Positions 43,666 through 56,055 of a stretch of DNA of 64,000 nucleotides are shown here, one piece after another. The DNA lies in contig JAQMRL010000012.1 of assembly GCA_035578175.1 (NCBI GenBank), forward strand, positions 22,626,671 to 22,690,670, given 5' to 3'. This DNA is from Catonia carolina. Taxonomy: Eukaryota; Arthropoda; Insecta; Hemiptera; Achilidae. The notes beneath the pieces were generated by a model. It was not told the DNA's origin. It saw only the letters and a list, made by a program, of their open reading frames with translations, and did not search any database. How positions within the stretch are numbered: position 1 is the stretch's first letter; each line of letters starts with the position of its first letter. Both the position numbers and the translations under genes were made by a program.

Positions 43666-44248
43666 CCAGAAACACAAATTAGAAGCTATTTTTTCATTAT
43701 TGGAAATGTCATCAAAAACTTTTCCTAAAACGACCACAGTTCATTTCTTTTCGGATAGCCCAACTTCTCAGTACAGAAACAGGATGAACATTTATTTATT
43801 TAAAAAAATTGTCCCTAGATATTTTAAACGAGTGAAGTACATGACGTGGAATTTTTCTGAATCTGGGCACGGCAAGGGACCGATGGATGGTGTTGGAGGT
43901 GCACTCAAACGTAAAGCAGATTTATCTGTTTCTCACGGAAACGATTTAACTTGTGCTTTCGATATCGTTGAAGCTTTCAAAAATGATAGTGGAACCACCT
44001 TGCTGGAAATACAAACCAAAGATGTAGAGAATCTCAAAACAGAAGTGGCCTCAAGTAATATTCCAACAATAGATGGAATAATGAAAGTACATCAAATTAC
44101 TTATTCCGAAGGCTATATGTCTACACGATCATTGTCATGCTTCAGTATTGTGAGCATTTCAGGATTGGAGATATCGTTTCGGATACATCCGACTCAGAAG
44201 AAATTATTCCAAAGTCTATCTCGACACCAAAAATTCATTTGGAAGTAG
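43607..44248 (+). pseudogene. E1 transposase, N-terminal deletion
   Basis: Identical to E2 from ILEMSSKTFPKTTT onward but lacking the first catalytic block (DFSENY). The first 31 or so codons are hAT MITE sequence, not transposase. Without the first Asp it cannot be active. Same frame break after SCF. Confidence 0.85.
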
Positions 44249-44616
44249 ATGACATTTTTACAGCTTCTGAAGATGAAGAATCGGTGAATCTATCCAAAAA
44301 CGACCCTGTACCCGGAACTTCAACTAATACCAGCACTACGGACTATGACTTAGGAGCGTTCGTCCTTGTAAGATTTTTCTTCGGAACGACCTCGTTATGT
44401 CGGCAACTCGTAGGTGTAATACAGAGTACAGTAATTAATGATAAATGCGATATTATTTTTATGAAAAGTAGTGACGATAGTAGAACTCTATTTAGTATTA
44501 ATGAAAAAACCGTATCGTCTATAAAAATAAATCAGATTATTTCAATTTTACCTACTCCTGTTTTATTATTAAAAGGTGGCAATGTATTTTATAAATTTAA
44601 GCAGCCTGTTTTCTGA
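44137..44616 (+). pseudogene. E1 transposase C-terminal frame
   Basis: 159 codons, differing from 41316-41795 at two residues (Ile to Val and Lys to Asn). Same phase relation to the upstream frame. Confidence 0.7.
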
Positions 44617-47534
44617 AAATACAAATAATATTTTAAGTTGATCATTATGTATATGCGTTGTAATAAATCCTGTTTGCTCCGAAAATCTCAATTTTATATT
44701 TTTTATGAATTGTTTAATAATTTTATTGTTTATCTTTTGTAGCAGCCTGTTTGTTTTGTAATTAACTCTTTTATAAATTATCTAGTTAACAAAATTTTGA
44801 CAGATTAACAGTTCTGTATTATATTCAGATATAGGCCACCTATGTAGTTTAGCCATGGCTGTACATTAATAATCAGCTGTATTGGTATTTTCAAAGACTT
44901 TATTTTGAGTATGATTCAATACATTTATTTTATTTTCAGTTAAAACATGTTTTTTTGTTGTTATGATTTAAAAGGCGTAGACTGAAATAGCCAATAAAAG
45001 AAATTCAATTTTGTTATTGTTTATTAGTGACAACATGATTTATTAGAAGATTTCGGCAGCAAACCTTTCCTATATAATATTCGTAAATAGTTTGTAAATT
45101 TTGAATTAATTAGTCATAAGTCAATAGTGTACTCAATGTTGTTCTGTTTATGTAACACATATTATAGGTTTTATGTAATTATTTTATAACCTTAAGAATA
45201 TTGATTCAGTCATTTTAATGTTGATGTCCATTGTGTTTTTCTCAGTCACAATGTCAAGTCGGTAACGCATATGTCAATCCAGTCACGATAAGAAAATGCG
45301 TTAAAATGAGCTTAAATGTTGAAAAACATACTGCTTTCTTTTCAATTTATTTGCCTATATTTATTGTAAAAGTGTAATAGAATTCAATTACTAATTTTTA
45401 AACTGGCAGTAGCTATATAATTCATTTTATATACTGCGATGATGATCGATTTTGTTGAGGTTAACAATTTCGCACTTATTTCACAAAAATAAAAAAGGAG
45501 AAACATTTATTTAGATACACCTACAATTAAAAATAACTTATGAATTGTATGTATTATTTATGTTCACTTTTATCTAATCTTTAAATGGTTTTTTTTCATT
45601 TTAAAAAACGTGACCGAACTGACATTTTCTTGTACTGCTTTAAGCAAATAATTGTAAAAAAATACAAAATAACAAAAATTAGCACTGTTCTATTATGAAT
45701 GCTATAGTAAAAGGTATGCGTTTTAATAATAAATAAGATAAATTGAAATTAACAAAATTTTATTTTTTTTAAATTATTCCTTAGTATTATCCTTCTTTGT
45801 GAAAATCACCCGTATACACGTGTTCGTTACTTCGTTTTAAAAGGGTTTCCGGTTTCGCCCGATTGCCTCGTTTCACGTATTAATCCCCTTTTGAATCTAA
45901 AATCTTCGTTCAATTTTTCCATGTAAATGTTTTTCCCAATTTCTTTTTATTTTAATTTTCGTTTAATTTTTTCATATAGGCGTTATCCAAAGTTCCTTCT
46001 CAAAGTTTCGTTCGGTCATTTTCTCTTTTTTTTCCAATTCACCAATTTCCACATTTTGTATTTTCCGTTGTCACACATTTTTTTTATTAAAAAAAAATTA
46101 GTATAAAACCCAAATGTTTGTCCAAATTTTATTATTCTTCCCTAACCTAAAAAAAAATGTGTTTTGTTCAAATTATATTTCCGTTTTTTTTTCTGTCTCC
46201 CTGTTACACACGCGTACGAATTTCACCATATCTAAATGCATTTTTTTTTTAAATAAAAATTGTTAACCTAATTCTGGCTCCTAATTCTGGCATTCAGACC
46301 CGCGAAGCTTTTTTTTTACTATATTCTTTAATTTTTTTTATCTAAGTAATTTTTTTGCTTCACGAATAGTTATTTTTTTTTAGTTTTTTTTTTATCTTTA
46401 ATGAAGGGTCTTCATTTTTGAAACCCCTTCATCACATTTTTTTTTATTTTTATAATTTTGGAGACTCTATTGCATGTCTTTTTGAACCCTAGAGTTTTCC
46501 ACCAACTCTGTTTAAGCCCGACTAAGCTATATCAGTCGTTAAAATTTTTTTTCCTAAAAGGGGTTATTTTTGTATGTCCGCCCAGAAACCAATAGCTGTG
46601 TGTTTTCATTAATTTATTAAAAAAAAAATCAATTCTGTTAAATTTTGTTTTAAGATCTTTTTATAGTAGTTTTTTTACAATTTTTTTTTTTTTTGAAATT
46701 TTTTTACGAAATTCTTTTTTTTCCTAATTATTATAGATATTTTTTTCCCCAAATTCTTTTTTTTTTGATTCTAAAATTCCAAGCTCTTTAGTCTAAAGTT
46801 GTCACTTGTTTGAAAAATTATTTAAAATTTAATTATTTAATGCTACGAATTAAAGGTTTTTATATTTTATATATTTGAAATCTGAATCAACTTTTCTCAA
46901 GTTTTTACTCAAATTATTAATTTTTCTTTCATAAAACCGCCTAGCTATTGTTTTTCGGACGGAAGTTTAATTGGAATATGAATTTTTTTTTTTTGGTTTA
47001 ACTTTATCTTAGGTTAAGGCTAGTTGTTCATATTTACTTAACCACTAAGGTTAATTGGTATTTTTTTTTTGTTTAATTCGTTTGTAACGATAAGTTGCTG
47101 TTTTCAATAGATACTTTAAAATCTTATTCTATTTATTTTTATTTATTATTCGAATTAAAGCGTTTTGTTTTTAATCCATAATTCAGTGTCAGACTTAATT
47201 TTTTTGATCTATTCATTGACCCGGTATAGATTTTGATTTAATCTCGCCTCTGCAGTATTTATAGTGAGTGTCTCTACCATTAAACTGACCTACGTCAGCC
47301 TTATTCATCTGGGTTGCCAATAATTCCCTGAATCTAATTTCAGTGTCTGGTTGGATTCTAAAAATTGGATGGTGGAAAGCCCCCGCATTATCTCTGCAAA
47401 ACACCTTACACAATTAGTGTAATTCGGCGTGCTTTTTTTTACATCTTTTCACCCTACACAATTGGTGGAGGCTATTTAGGGTTTGCCACCCTACACAATT
47501 GGTGGAGGCTTCGTTCTTCCAAGAGCACCCTACA

Positions 47535-49745
47535 ATAACAACAACGACAATATAGAAGATGATTGTTGTACTAACGTAATGTACTTAAGTCTTCCTAGAC
47601 CTTTCAAAGCAACCATGAATCCAGTGAACATAAAATCTTATGTAAACACAAGAAAACAATGCAACCTAAGGTTAAGCGATACCGCCTTGTACATGCCTGA
47701 CATGTAAGTTAACCGTCCAGTCTAATGTGTCTCTGGTGGACCATATCATGCCGCATTTATGGACAGATAGTCAAGAGGACGGTATACCTTGCAGATGGAG
47801 ATCAGTTATAGGTTTGGGGGGTAAGACCTGTATAATCACGCAAAACCATAAACAAGACGATGAAGTGTGACACGAAAAGTACTCCTAATGTGAATAACGA
47901 CAATGACAATATAAAACATGATAGTGTACTAACGTAAGGTACCTAAAGCCTCTTAGATCTCTAAAAGAGTAACTATGGATCCAGTGAACATAAAATCTTA
48001 AGTAAAAATAAGAATACAATCCAACCTAACGTTAAGCGGTACCGCCTTGTAAAAACAAGAAAACAATCCAACCTAAGGTTAAGCCTTGTACATGCCTGTC
48101 ATGTAAGTTAACCATCCAGTCTAACGTGTCTCTGGTGGACCTCACCACGCCGCATTTATGGACAGATTGTCACGTGGACGGTATACCTTGCAGATGGAGA
48201 TCAGTTATAGGTTTGGGGGATAAGACCCGTATAATCACACAAAACCATAAACAAGACAATGAAGTGTGACAGGAAAAGTACTCCTAATGTAAAAATGATA
48301 ACGACAATGTAGAAGATGATTGTTGTACTAACGTAATGTACTTAAGTCCTCCTAGACCTGTCAAAGCAACCATGAATTCAGTGAACATTCAATCGCATGT
48401 AAAAACAAGAAAACAATCGAATATAAGGTTAAGCGCTACAGCCTTATACCTGCCTGGACAAGTAGACCTTAACCGTCTAGCCGAATGCGTCTATGGTGGG
48501 CTTATTCACGCCGCATTTATGGCCCGATAGTCAGGTAGACGGTATACCTCGTAGATGGAGATCGGTTATCGGTTTGGTGGTTAAGGACCATGGAATCACA
48601 CAACACTGTAAACCAGGAAATAAAATACAACATGAGTACTAGGGCCTACTCTTAATGTAAATAACGACAATGACAATAACAAAGATGATAGTTTTACTAA
48701 TGTAAAATACTTAAGTTCTTCTAGACCGGTAAAAGCAACCATGAATCCAGTGAGTGATTAAATCGGATAGTAAATCAAGAGAACAATCTAACATTAGGAT
48801 AAGCACTAGATAACAAAATAGGAGAACATTTAATTTGGTACGTTGAACCAATCTCGACGTCATTCTGGCCCAGACCACTGACGTTGTCCGGGCCCATTGT
48901 CGGCATTGCAATCTACAGCATTACCAGAGAGATTTAAACTAAACTTGTTAAGTAAAAGAGACCTGGCAATTACGCACTGATCGTATTACTGATCGCACTG
49001 ATCTAAAGTGGATCTTTTCATGCCGCATTTATTGCCAGATAATTAGGTGGACGGTAAACCAAGTGGATGAGTATTGGTCATTGCAATCGGTAAGTGAGGA
49101 CCGCGTAAATGAGTGAAACCGTGAGAACCGGCCAGAAAACGAAGTCTAACACGAGTAGTTCTCAGAAAGAAAATAACGAGAATGACGAAGAGAATGATAC
49201 TTGTACTAACGTACAGTAAATAAGACCTCTTAAACCTATAAAAGCAACCATGAATCCAGTGAACATTAAGTCGGATTTAAAAACAAGAAAACAATCTAAC
49301 CTTAGGTTAAGCGCTACCGCTTACGCCTGCCTGATAAGTAAGCACTAACCGTCCAGCCGAATGTATCTGTGGCGGACATATCCACGCCGCATTTATCGCC
49401 AGAGGATCAGGCGGACGGTATACCTTGTAGACGGAGATTGTTTATTGGGTCGGTGGGAAAGGATAAAGAAATCACACTAAACCGTCAACCAGAAAACAAA
49501 GCGTAACACTAGTAGTACCCAGATAGTTAAAAATGACAATGACAACGAAGGGAATGATAGTTGCATTAATGTACATAAGACTTTCTCGATATTTAAAAGC
49601 AATTATGAGTCCAGTGAATATAAAATCAGATTTAAAACCAAGAAAACAATCTAACGTAAGGGTAAGCGCTAGAACAAGATAGCAGAACATCTAAATCGTT
49701 TCGTCGAAACAATCTCGTCGTCCTTTTGACGCAGACCACTGTTTG
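47535..49745 (+). repeat. ~355-bp tandem array, right block
   Basis: The array resumes at ATAACAACAACGACAATATAG. It includes a variant unit (48800-48990: CAATCTCGACGTCATTCTGGCCCAGACCACT) that also occurs at 33110-33260, so higher-order structure is shared between the blocks. Confidence 0.88.
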
Positions 49746-51400
49746 GTTTTACGTCCGACAAAAAAATCTACTCTGCATTTATCATTTTAATAAATTATTA
49801 TTCCTTGCACAAATGCAATCACTGCATTAGAATCCCGTTTATCCTGAATAATTTAGCAGAGTCATTTAAGATATCCGATTATGTTGGATCACCCATTATT
49901 TAATAAATGTGAAGATATTTAGAAATCAATGATACCAGAGGCGATAGGTACCTTAAAAGAGGACATTGAAAATGACAGTGACTGCATTGAATGTGAAAGT
50001 TTTCAGGATTTACAACAAATCAATGTTATTTTAAGAGATGGAAATTAGATACAAAAGATAAGAAAAGCGCTGGAAAAGACTGGAAAAATACAAAGCTTTT
50101 GAGAAAAATAACACTAGCAGACTTCAGACTAGCATTGAGAGCCACCTGTGAAGTGGCTTTGAGCCACACCCAACTATAGCGGGATGAAAAGATGAGAAAA
50201 TCGATCAAGGTTGTGCATGAACCTTGAGAGAGACGAATTGCGACGAATTGGATGTCACAAAACGCGGTTAAACGGAGACGAGAATCGAGGAAGACTAAAC
50301 GAAGACTTCAAACAAAAGACGAAGTCGAATAATTATGTGGAAGAAATTCGTATAGTTGAAACGGTTCACTTTGACACTAACTTATTATTATAAGGAGCAT
50401 ACTTAAATATCCAGCGATACATTGCTTACGAAACACGAGAAAAACATGTAATAAGGCGTCGAAATGTAAACGGATAACAAAACCAATTTGTAACTTAGAC
50501 CCTGGCAGACGACCTCAAGGTCATGCCGTGAGTGTCAAGAAAATAATAATTTTGGAGTTGATATTATTTTGTTATAACTTAAATAGGGTTTTTATTTGTT
50601 TATTCTTTTTATTTATTTTGTTTGGTTTTTTAGTTTATTATTTCTATTGTAGCAGCTTCATTTTTTTCGTTGTATAAAGAAATGTCTTAGTTTAATTTTT
50701 ATAAAAATTGTTTTGTCTATTATTTGTGTCTGTTGTAATTTAATTTAATAAAGACACTTATTATTATTATTATTATTGTAACTTAGATTACGAAGATGTA
50801 AGAGTAATGATGAAGACGGAATAGACCACAAGTAGGAAGTACATCAGGAAAGGTTGAAATAAAAGTACCATGAATAGAGATTTAAAAACCTGAAAGGAGG
50901 AAATCTGTGTAACTTATTAGTTTGCATAGCCTATTGGCTGTGCATACCTTATGAGCTCAATTTTACGGGTGGCAAGTATATAACAGTACTACTTTTATAC
51001 AGTACGCAAGTGTATAACAGTATAATAAGATAAGTGTATAATAGTGTATATAGTAGCTACTTTACAGTACAATACTTTTGAAAAGATACTTTTGGCATGT
51101 ATATGGTGATGTATTTATGATTGCACGCGTTTGAAAAATGTAACTAATTTAATAATATTCTATTCATTAATTTATATATAGTATATTCAATTATTAATCA
51201 ATACAATGAACATTTGTTATTTAAATTATAAAATAAATTTGAATAAATAATATATTTTTATAATCTTATGTTTAATATATCAGAGATGTAGTTAATTTTT
51301 GGGGGTTATTCAATTTAAGGAGCAAGAGTTCATAAGTGGGTCTATTTGAATTGAATTATGAAATAAAAACATTACGGTCACAAGCATTATAGAGAGACAG
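49746..51400. other. No gene; possible LINE tail
   Basis: 50500-50780 runs GCAGACGACCTCAAGGTCATGCCGTG ... TTTAATAAAGACACTTATTATT with an (ATT)n end (50757-50778), like the 3' end of a LINE. 51145-51190 resembles 32275-32340. Small frames (e.g. 50211-50393) have no support. Confidence 0.4.
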
Positions 51401-51417
51401 AGAGAGTAATTGAAGAG

Positions 51418-52440
51418 ACGCATATGGCCTTTGTAGACCTTGAGAAAGCCTTCGATCAAGTGGACCGTAATGTTCTTTGGCGAATTGACAAGAGTTTGGG
51501 GTACCCTAATCACATGGTGTGTGCAGTTAAAAGTCTCTATGCCAGTACTAGGATAGCTATAAATACGGGGACGAATGATTAGACAAATTTACGATTAACC
51601 AAGGTGTATGGCAAGGGTGTAATCTATCACCTACATTATTTAATATTTACATTGATTACATTTTTAAGCTGCGGAAACGCATCGTTAGTCCTGGTATTAA
51701 GTTAAATGACAGTAGTTATTTGAATGCACTTTTATTTGCGGATGACGTGCAGATGATTGTGCAGGAGACAGAAGATGATCTTTAACGGGCGGTCCATGTG
51801 TTACACAAACTGTATAAAGATTTTGGCTTAAGAATTTCCATTGATAAAACCAAAATAATGGCTTTTAAGGGAAAATATCCTGATTGTTCGAAAATAGTTG
51901 TATGGAGAGAGTATCTCACTTTCGTTATCAAGGGTGCAATGTAGGATTTGATTCTGAATTGGATATAGAGCAGGAATTAACCCAATTCCAGAGGATATGA
52001 GGAACTATAAGCAGAACTTGGGTAATAGAGCGAGAAATGTTACAAAACTTAAGTTCTACAAAGTTATGGCAGCTCCAGTTATTCTGCACGGAAGTGAGGC
52101 GTGGACAACAAAAACCCAAGAGCGGAGAATCCAGACAGCAGAGATAAGATTTCTTCGAAGAACTAAGGGGGTGTACATGCTTGGACAGAATAAGGAATGA
52201 GGAAATCAGGTCAGAATTGGGAATTTACAACTTGAACAAAAATATAAAGGATTATCGCTAAAGTAGGAGAAAGCACATGGCAAGGATGTCGGATCACAGG
52301 ATACCTAAGCAGACACACTGGTATGCTCCAGAAGGGAAAAGGGATGTCGGTAGACCTAGGAGAAGATGGAGATAGTTGATATAGTTTGTGAGTTCGGAAC
52401 AGGCTGCGGCCTAATCCTTGGTTGGAAGAAGAAGAAAAAT
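51418..52440 (+). pseudogene. LINE L-2 reverse transcriptase remnant, copy 1
   Basis: With stops and shifts: AFVDLEKAFDQVDRNVLW, GCNLSPTLFNIYID, LNALLFADDVQMIVQETED, GLRISIDKTKIMAFKGK, then LKFYKVMAAPVILHGSEAWT and RRIQTAEIRFLRRTKGV. This is the catalytic centre (FADD) and thumb of a LINE RT. It ends GGCCTAATCCTTGGTTGGAAGAAGAAG. The upstream half is absent. Confidence 0.8.
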
Positions 52441-53270
52441 GAGGATTTAAAACTCATAATTATATATTTGCTTAATTTATTTTTGTGTATGAACTGTGAA
52501 AATTGTGTATTGTATGAGATATTTTTTTTGATTATTTTGTTTTGTTGTTTTATTTTTTGTTTGTTATGGCTATGCATTTAAGATCTAGTGTAATTACTGC
52601 TCATAAGGAGATGTCTCCTGAGAAGGCAGTATTTTCGGTGGAGGAAGTATTTCCAGGACGATCTCATGTTTCTCTTGAGGAGAATATTCCATCATGGGTA
52701 AAAGCCTTCTTAATATCTTGTCGAAACCAAAATGATGAATTAAGAAAAAAAATGGAAAGATAGATTTATTGAGATTTTATTTTGAGCAATTGGTTACTGG
52801 TGTGACATGAAACTACGTTACACCAGCTACAATGAATTTTCGAAGAATTTGTTGTAATTTATGCAAAGTAGCGCGTTTTTATCAAAATTTGGCAATAAAT
52901 ATTAAATTTATTTTTTCCGGTATTATAGAAAAATGTCTAGCGTAAAATTTGATATATCAAACGCCCTCGCTCACCACACTGAACGGCTATTGAAGCGGAT
53001 ATAAGACTCAAGTGAATTCTGGATTCTGTGGTAAAACCAAGGCGTAAAAACTTCTCTCTTTGAGCTGATATCATTGACCCATCCTACAGTTATTTACATG
53101 ACATATTTTATTATATGAAAGCACGGAATTCTGTGAACACGTGCATGTAGAAAAACTTAGAAAAGATAAATATTAGAACACTTTATTAGCTTCATTGTGA
53201 AGAATGTCTGAAAATAAGCTGTTCTAAGAAGCTCGGTAACAGTAACCATGACCGTTAGTTACAAACTACA
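52441..53270. other. No recognised gene
   Basis: A frame at 52542-52763 (SPEKAVFSVEEVFPGRSHVS...) is open but matches nothing I know. The rest is AT-rich. Confidence 0.35.
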
Positions 53271-53279
53271 AACTGTCGC

Positions 53280-53880
53280 TTGATGAACGTGATCTTCGGA
53301 AGTTAGCCCGCACGGAAGATGCAAATAACGAAATATCTCCAATTTTAACTGAAGCCCGTTTCAACGTGCTCCCTGAGGAAACTATCAATATTGAAGAACA
53401 GACATCGAATGAAAATTTATAGACCCCCCCCCCCACCGATTCAACTCAGAAATGTTGTAGATTACGAGAACCTAGTGAAATCTCTCCGTAATCTATCTGC
53501 AGAATCATTTCTTACAAAGGAGGTTTGGATAAAGTAACTATTTATCCGAATATGCCACAATTTTACCAGATATTTGTTCAGTATTTGAAAGCAAATAATG
53601 CTGAATTTCATACCTACAAACTCCCACAAGACAAACAACATACATACTAGTTTTAAGATAGACTCAACCAGAATCGATTGCAGTTGAATTAATTGATAAA
53701 TGTTTCAAAATATATAGGTTTTAATATAACGGTAATCAAATTAATATCACGATTTAAAATACAGTTACCGATGTTCTACATCGATCTAGAGCAGTGTGAA
53801 AACACAAAAGACATTAATAGTGTAATGCACGTACTTCATAGTGCACTCAGGTTAGGTGTTAGGTCATACTCTTATTTCTA
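53280..53880 (+). pseudogene. Retrotransposon gag-like ORF1 remnant (PRE_C2HC type)
   Basis: Pieces in shifting frames: IQLRNVVDYENLVKSL, YQIFVQYLKANNAEFHTYKL and LPMFYIDLEQCENTKDINSV followed by MHVLHSALR. The order (PP I .V..V.DY..L, then Y......L...NAEFHTY, then LP.F.IDLE...N..I......LH) is the PRE_C2HC-containing ORF1 of insect Jockey/I-type LINEs. Several stops; the zinc knuckles were not found. Confidence 0.55.
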
Positions 53881-54117
53881 GGCGATCATGTCAGGGAGTC
53901 CTTCACCCAGTTGGAGAAGTGTGTCATGCATTCATTGTGCACTCGTTAGTAATTAATTCTGTGAAATGAATGTAATGTGATTATGTTAAAATGTTATACA
54001 TAAATTAACTAACTAAAAACTCTGGAGTGAAAAAACTTACAAATTTCTCTTGCCAATGTAAACATTTGCAAAAGAAAGTTATGAGTTTTTATAATGAACA
54101 ATATAAACTATAAACAA

Positions 54118-54770
54118 ACATAATGTAAGGGAAACAGGAGAAGTGGATGTCTTAATACAAAATAATATCCTATAACATCTGCAAACAGCGAAGTTTCTAG
54201 GATGGTCACTAGATTTTATTGTGGGATTATTATACTGATAAAATCTGTGGTTTCGTATCATCTGGGGTATTTGCATTAAAACAAGTTACCAGATAAACTA
54301 TAAAAAAATTGCTGCAGCTTGTAACTTTTAGCACATACCTATGCTGGCACAAAAAACTACTAGCATTCAGGAAACATTGGATGCAGCACTAAGCGAAGTG
54401 AAAATATTATAAATGATTTTTGTAACAAAAAATAGTTCATACTATGCAATTTAATTAAAACTTTTTTTGTCACCAGTCTCTCAACTGGTTTGATGCAGTT
54501 CTCCAAGCTGATCTATCCTGCGCAAATTGTAAAACTTATTTGCAAACTTGTTTGCAAAACTTATTTACCATCACAAAAATGTTATTTAATATTATTTCTA
54601 GATAAGTACTTAAATAATAATTTTTTTACTCACTATTGTTGTAGCTTGCAAATTCCAGTTCTGGTGTTATTTTTAAAAGAAAATTGTAAACATTGTGTAT
54701 GATTTGACATTTTTGAGATATCCTATAATCCCTTTTGGAGTCTCCTGGATGCAGTTATAAAAAAAAACTT
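54118..54770 (+). pseudogene. LINE L-1 fragment, copy 2
   Basis: 54118-54330 parallels the EVDVFIHNN...VKFLGVSLD...KISSGVFALKQ part of 29171-31255. The L-1 tail (TCCTATAATCCCTTTTGGAGTCTCC...GCAGTT plus A's) ends it at 54768. An L-3 piece (CAACTGGTTTGATGCAGTTCTCC, 54484-54510) lies between. Confidence 0.6.
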
Positions 54771-54889
54771 TCCCTCACCTCACTGAACTACTCTACCTTT
54801 TTGCCCTCGCTTCAGAATTTTAACTGTTGAAAAATTAAAACTAAAACCACAACAAAAAATATTACAAGTCAAAAATTGTTCACTTCATT

Positions 54890-56055
54890 AACTAGAATAT
54901 AAACCACCTAAAAATTGTTGATGATTTAATAGGAAAAGAACAAATGGGCTTTCGTAGAGGACGTTCTTGTACTGATGCAGTGTTCTCATTGAAGCAAATA
55001 GGTAATAGAAAAACACTTGAGTATAATGGTGAAATACATATGACTTTTATCGATTGGGAGAAAGCTTTTGATAATGTTCTTTGAGGCCGTCTTTGGAATA
55101 TAATAATGGAAGGGCTATCCAAAACACCTTGTTGCTGCTATTGCGAGTACGTACATAACAGATAGTGATTTTTTTGGCAGTGACTAGAAAACAGAGAAAA
55201 TGAAAATTAATAAGGGGTATGCCAATGTCTGGGGTATGTAAGGGGTATGGCTGTCCAATGTCTCAAACGCTATTTAATATTTACGTTGATAAGATTTTAA
55301 CAATTTGAAATCAATTAATTGACTCAGGTATTCAGCTTTGGAATAATGTATTCTTAAATTCTTTGCTGTATGCAGATGACACTGTTATTATTTTTGGCAC
55401 AGAAGACAGGCTCCAATATGCCATTTATAAGTTGTACAACATTAGTAGTGCAGAGTTTGGCATGAGAATATCAGTGCAAAAATCAAAGATTATGGCATTT
55501 AAGGGAAGATGAACGGGGTTTGCTCTAAAATTGTATTTGGCAATCAAACTAGAACAAGTTCGAGATTTTAAATATTTAGGATGAAGGATTTCCTATGACA
55601 AAGATAACGTGAGTGAAAAACTGGCAAAATTCAGTGGTTTTTGGTTCTATTCGCAGGACAATGGGAAAGAAAATGAGACAGGACACCCAAATGAAATTTT
55701 ATAGAGTAGTGGCTGTATCACTCATAACATATGGGAGTGAAACATGGGTGTCATTACAGAGGAATGAATCTTGTATCCAGGCTGCTAAAATGAAATTTTT
55801 GCGGGAGTCAAAGGTTGTATTCGGTTAGGAGTACATAACTAAGCTATACGTGCAGCGTTAAATGTTCAGTCTCTGTGTGACTCGTTAACAATGTATAAGA
55901 AATACTGGTTTAACCATTTACTTCGCATGCCAGCACACAAACTTTCTCTACGAGCATGGAATTATAAAACCAGAAAGAAGTGAGGCTTGGGAAGACCTAA
56001 AAAGAGATGATCCCGGAACAGGCCATTGAACCTAATCCTTCATAGATGATGATGA
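54890..56055 (+). pseudogene. LINE L-2 reverse transcriptase remnant, copy 2
   Basis: Pieces: MGFRRGRSCTDAVFSLKQI, MTFIDWEKAFDNVL, LLYADDTVIIFGTEDRLQ (YADD), GMRISVQKSKIMAFKGR, MKFYRVVAVSLITYGSETWV and CIQAAKMKFLRESK. It matches copy 1 in order and ends CGGAACAGGCCATTGAACCTAATCC with a (GAT)n tail. Many stops. Confidence 0.8.

Larger units (their letters stand above)
38512..45811 (+). mobile_element. TIR transposon E1 (4-bp TSD, Sola-like?), host of E2
   Basis: GTAT at 38508-38511 and 45812-45815 flanks TIRs that start GGGTGAATTTCACAAAAAAG (left) and GGGTGATTTTCACAAAGAAG (right, inverted), about 32 bp with three mismatches. E1 itself is 38512-39168 plus 42971-45811 (about 3.5 kb). E2 lies between. 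Both encode the same orphan transposase. A 4-bp duplication is used by Sola, Chapaev and some others; the superfamily was not settled. Confidence 0.85.
37872..47534. mobile_element. TG...CA insertion, probable long solo-LTR-like element
   Basis: It starts TGTAATATTTCACC and ends CACCCTACA, with ATAA (or AATAA) duplicated on both sides (37868-37871, 47535-47538), and splits an array unit that resumes collinearly. Without the nested transposon it is about 2.36 kb, T-rich and non-coding. Near the end, CACCCTACA plus CAATTGGTGGAGGCT occurs at 47450-47473 and 47487-47510, with a last CACCCTACA at 47526-47534. TTGGTGGAGGC after TACA looks like a primer-binding site, so an LTR end duplicated in tandem is plausible. 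Confidence 0.6.

Noticed and set aside
38512..45811. Simple tandem duplication of 0.66-kb and 3.1-kb segments
   Set aside because: Replaced by self-insertion, which explains both duplications with one event and accounts for the ATAA repeats and TIRs.
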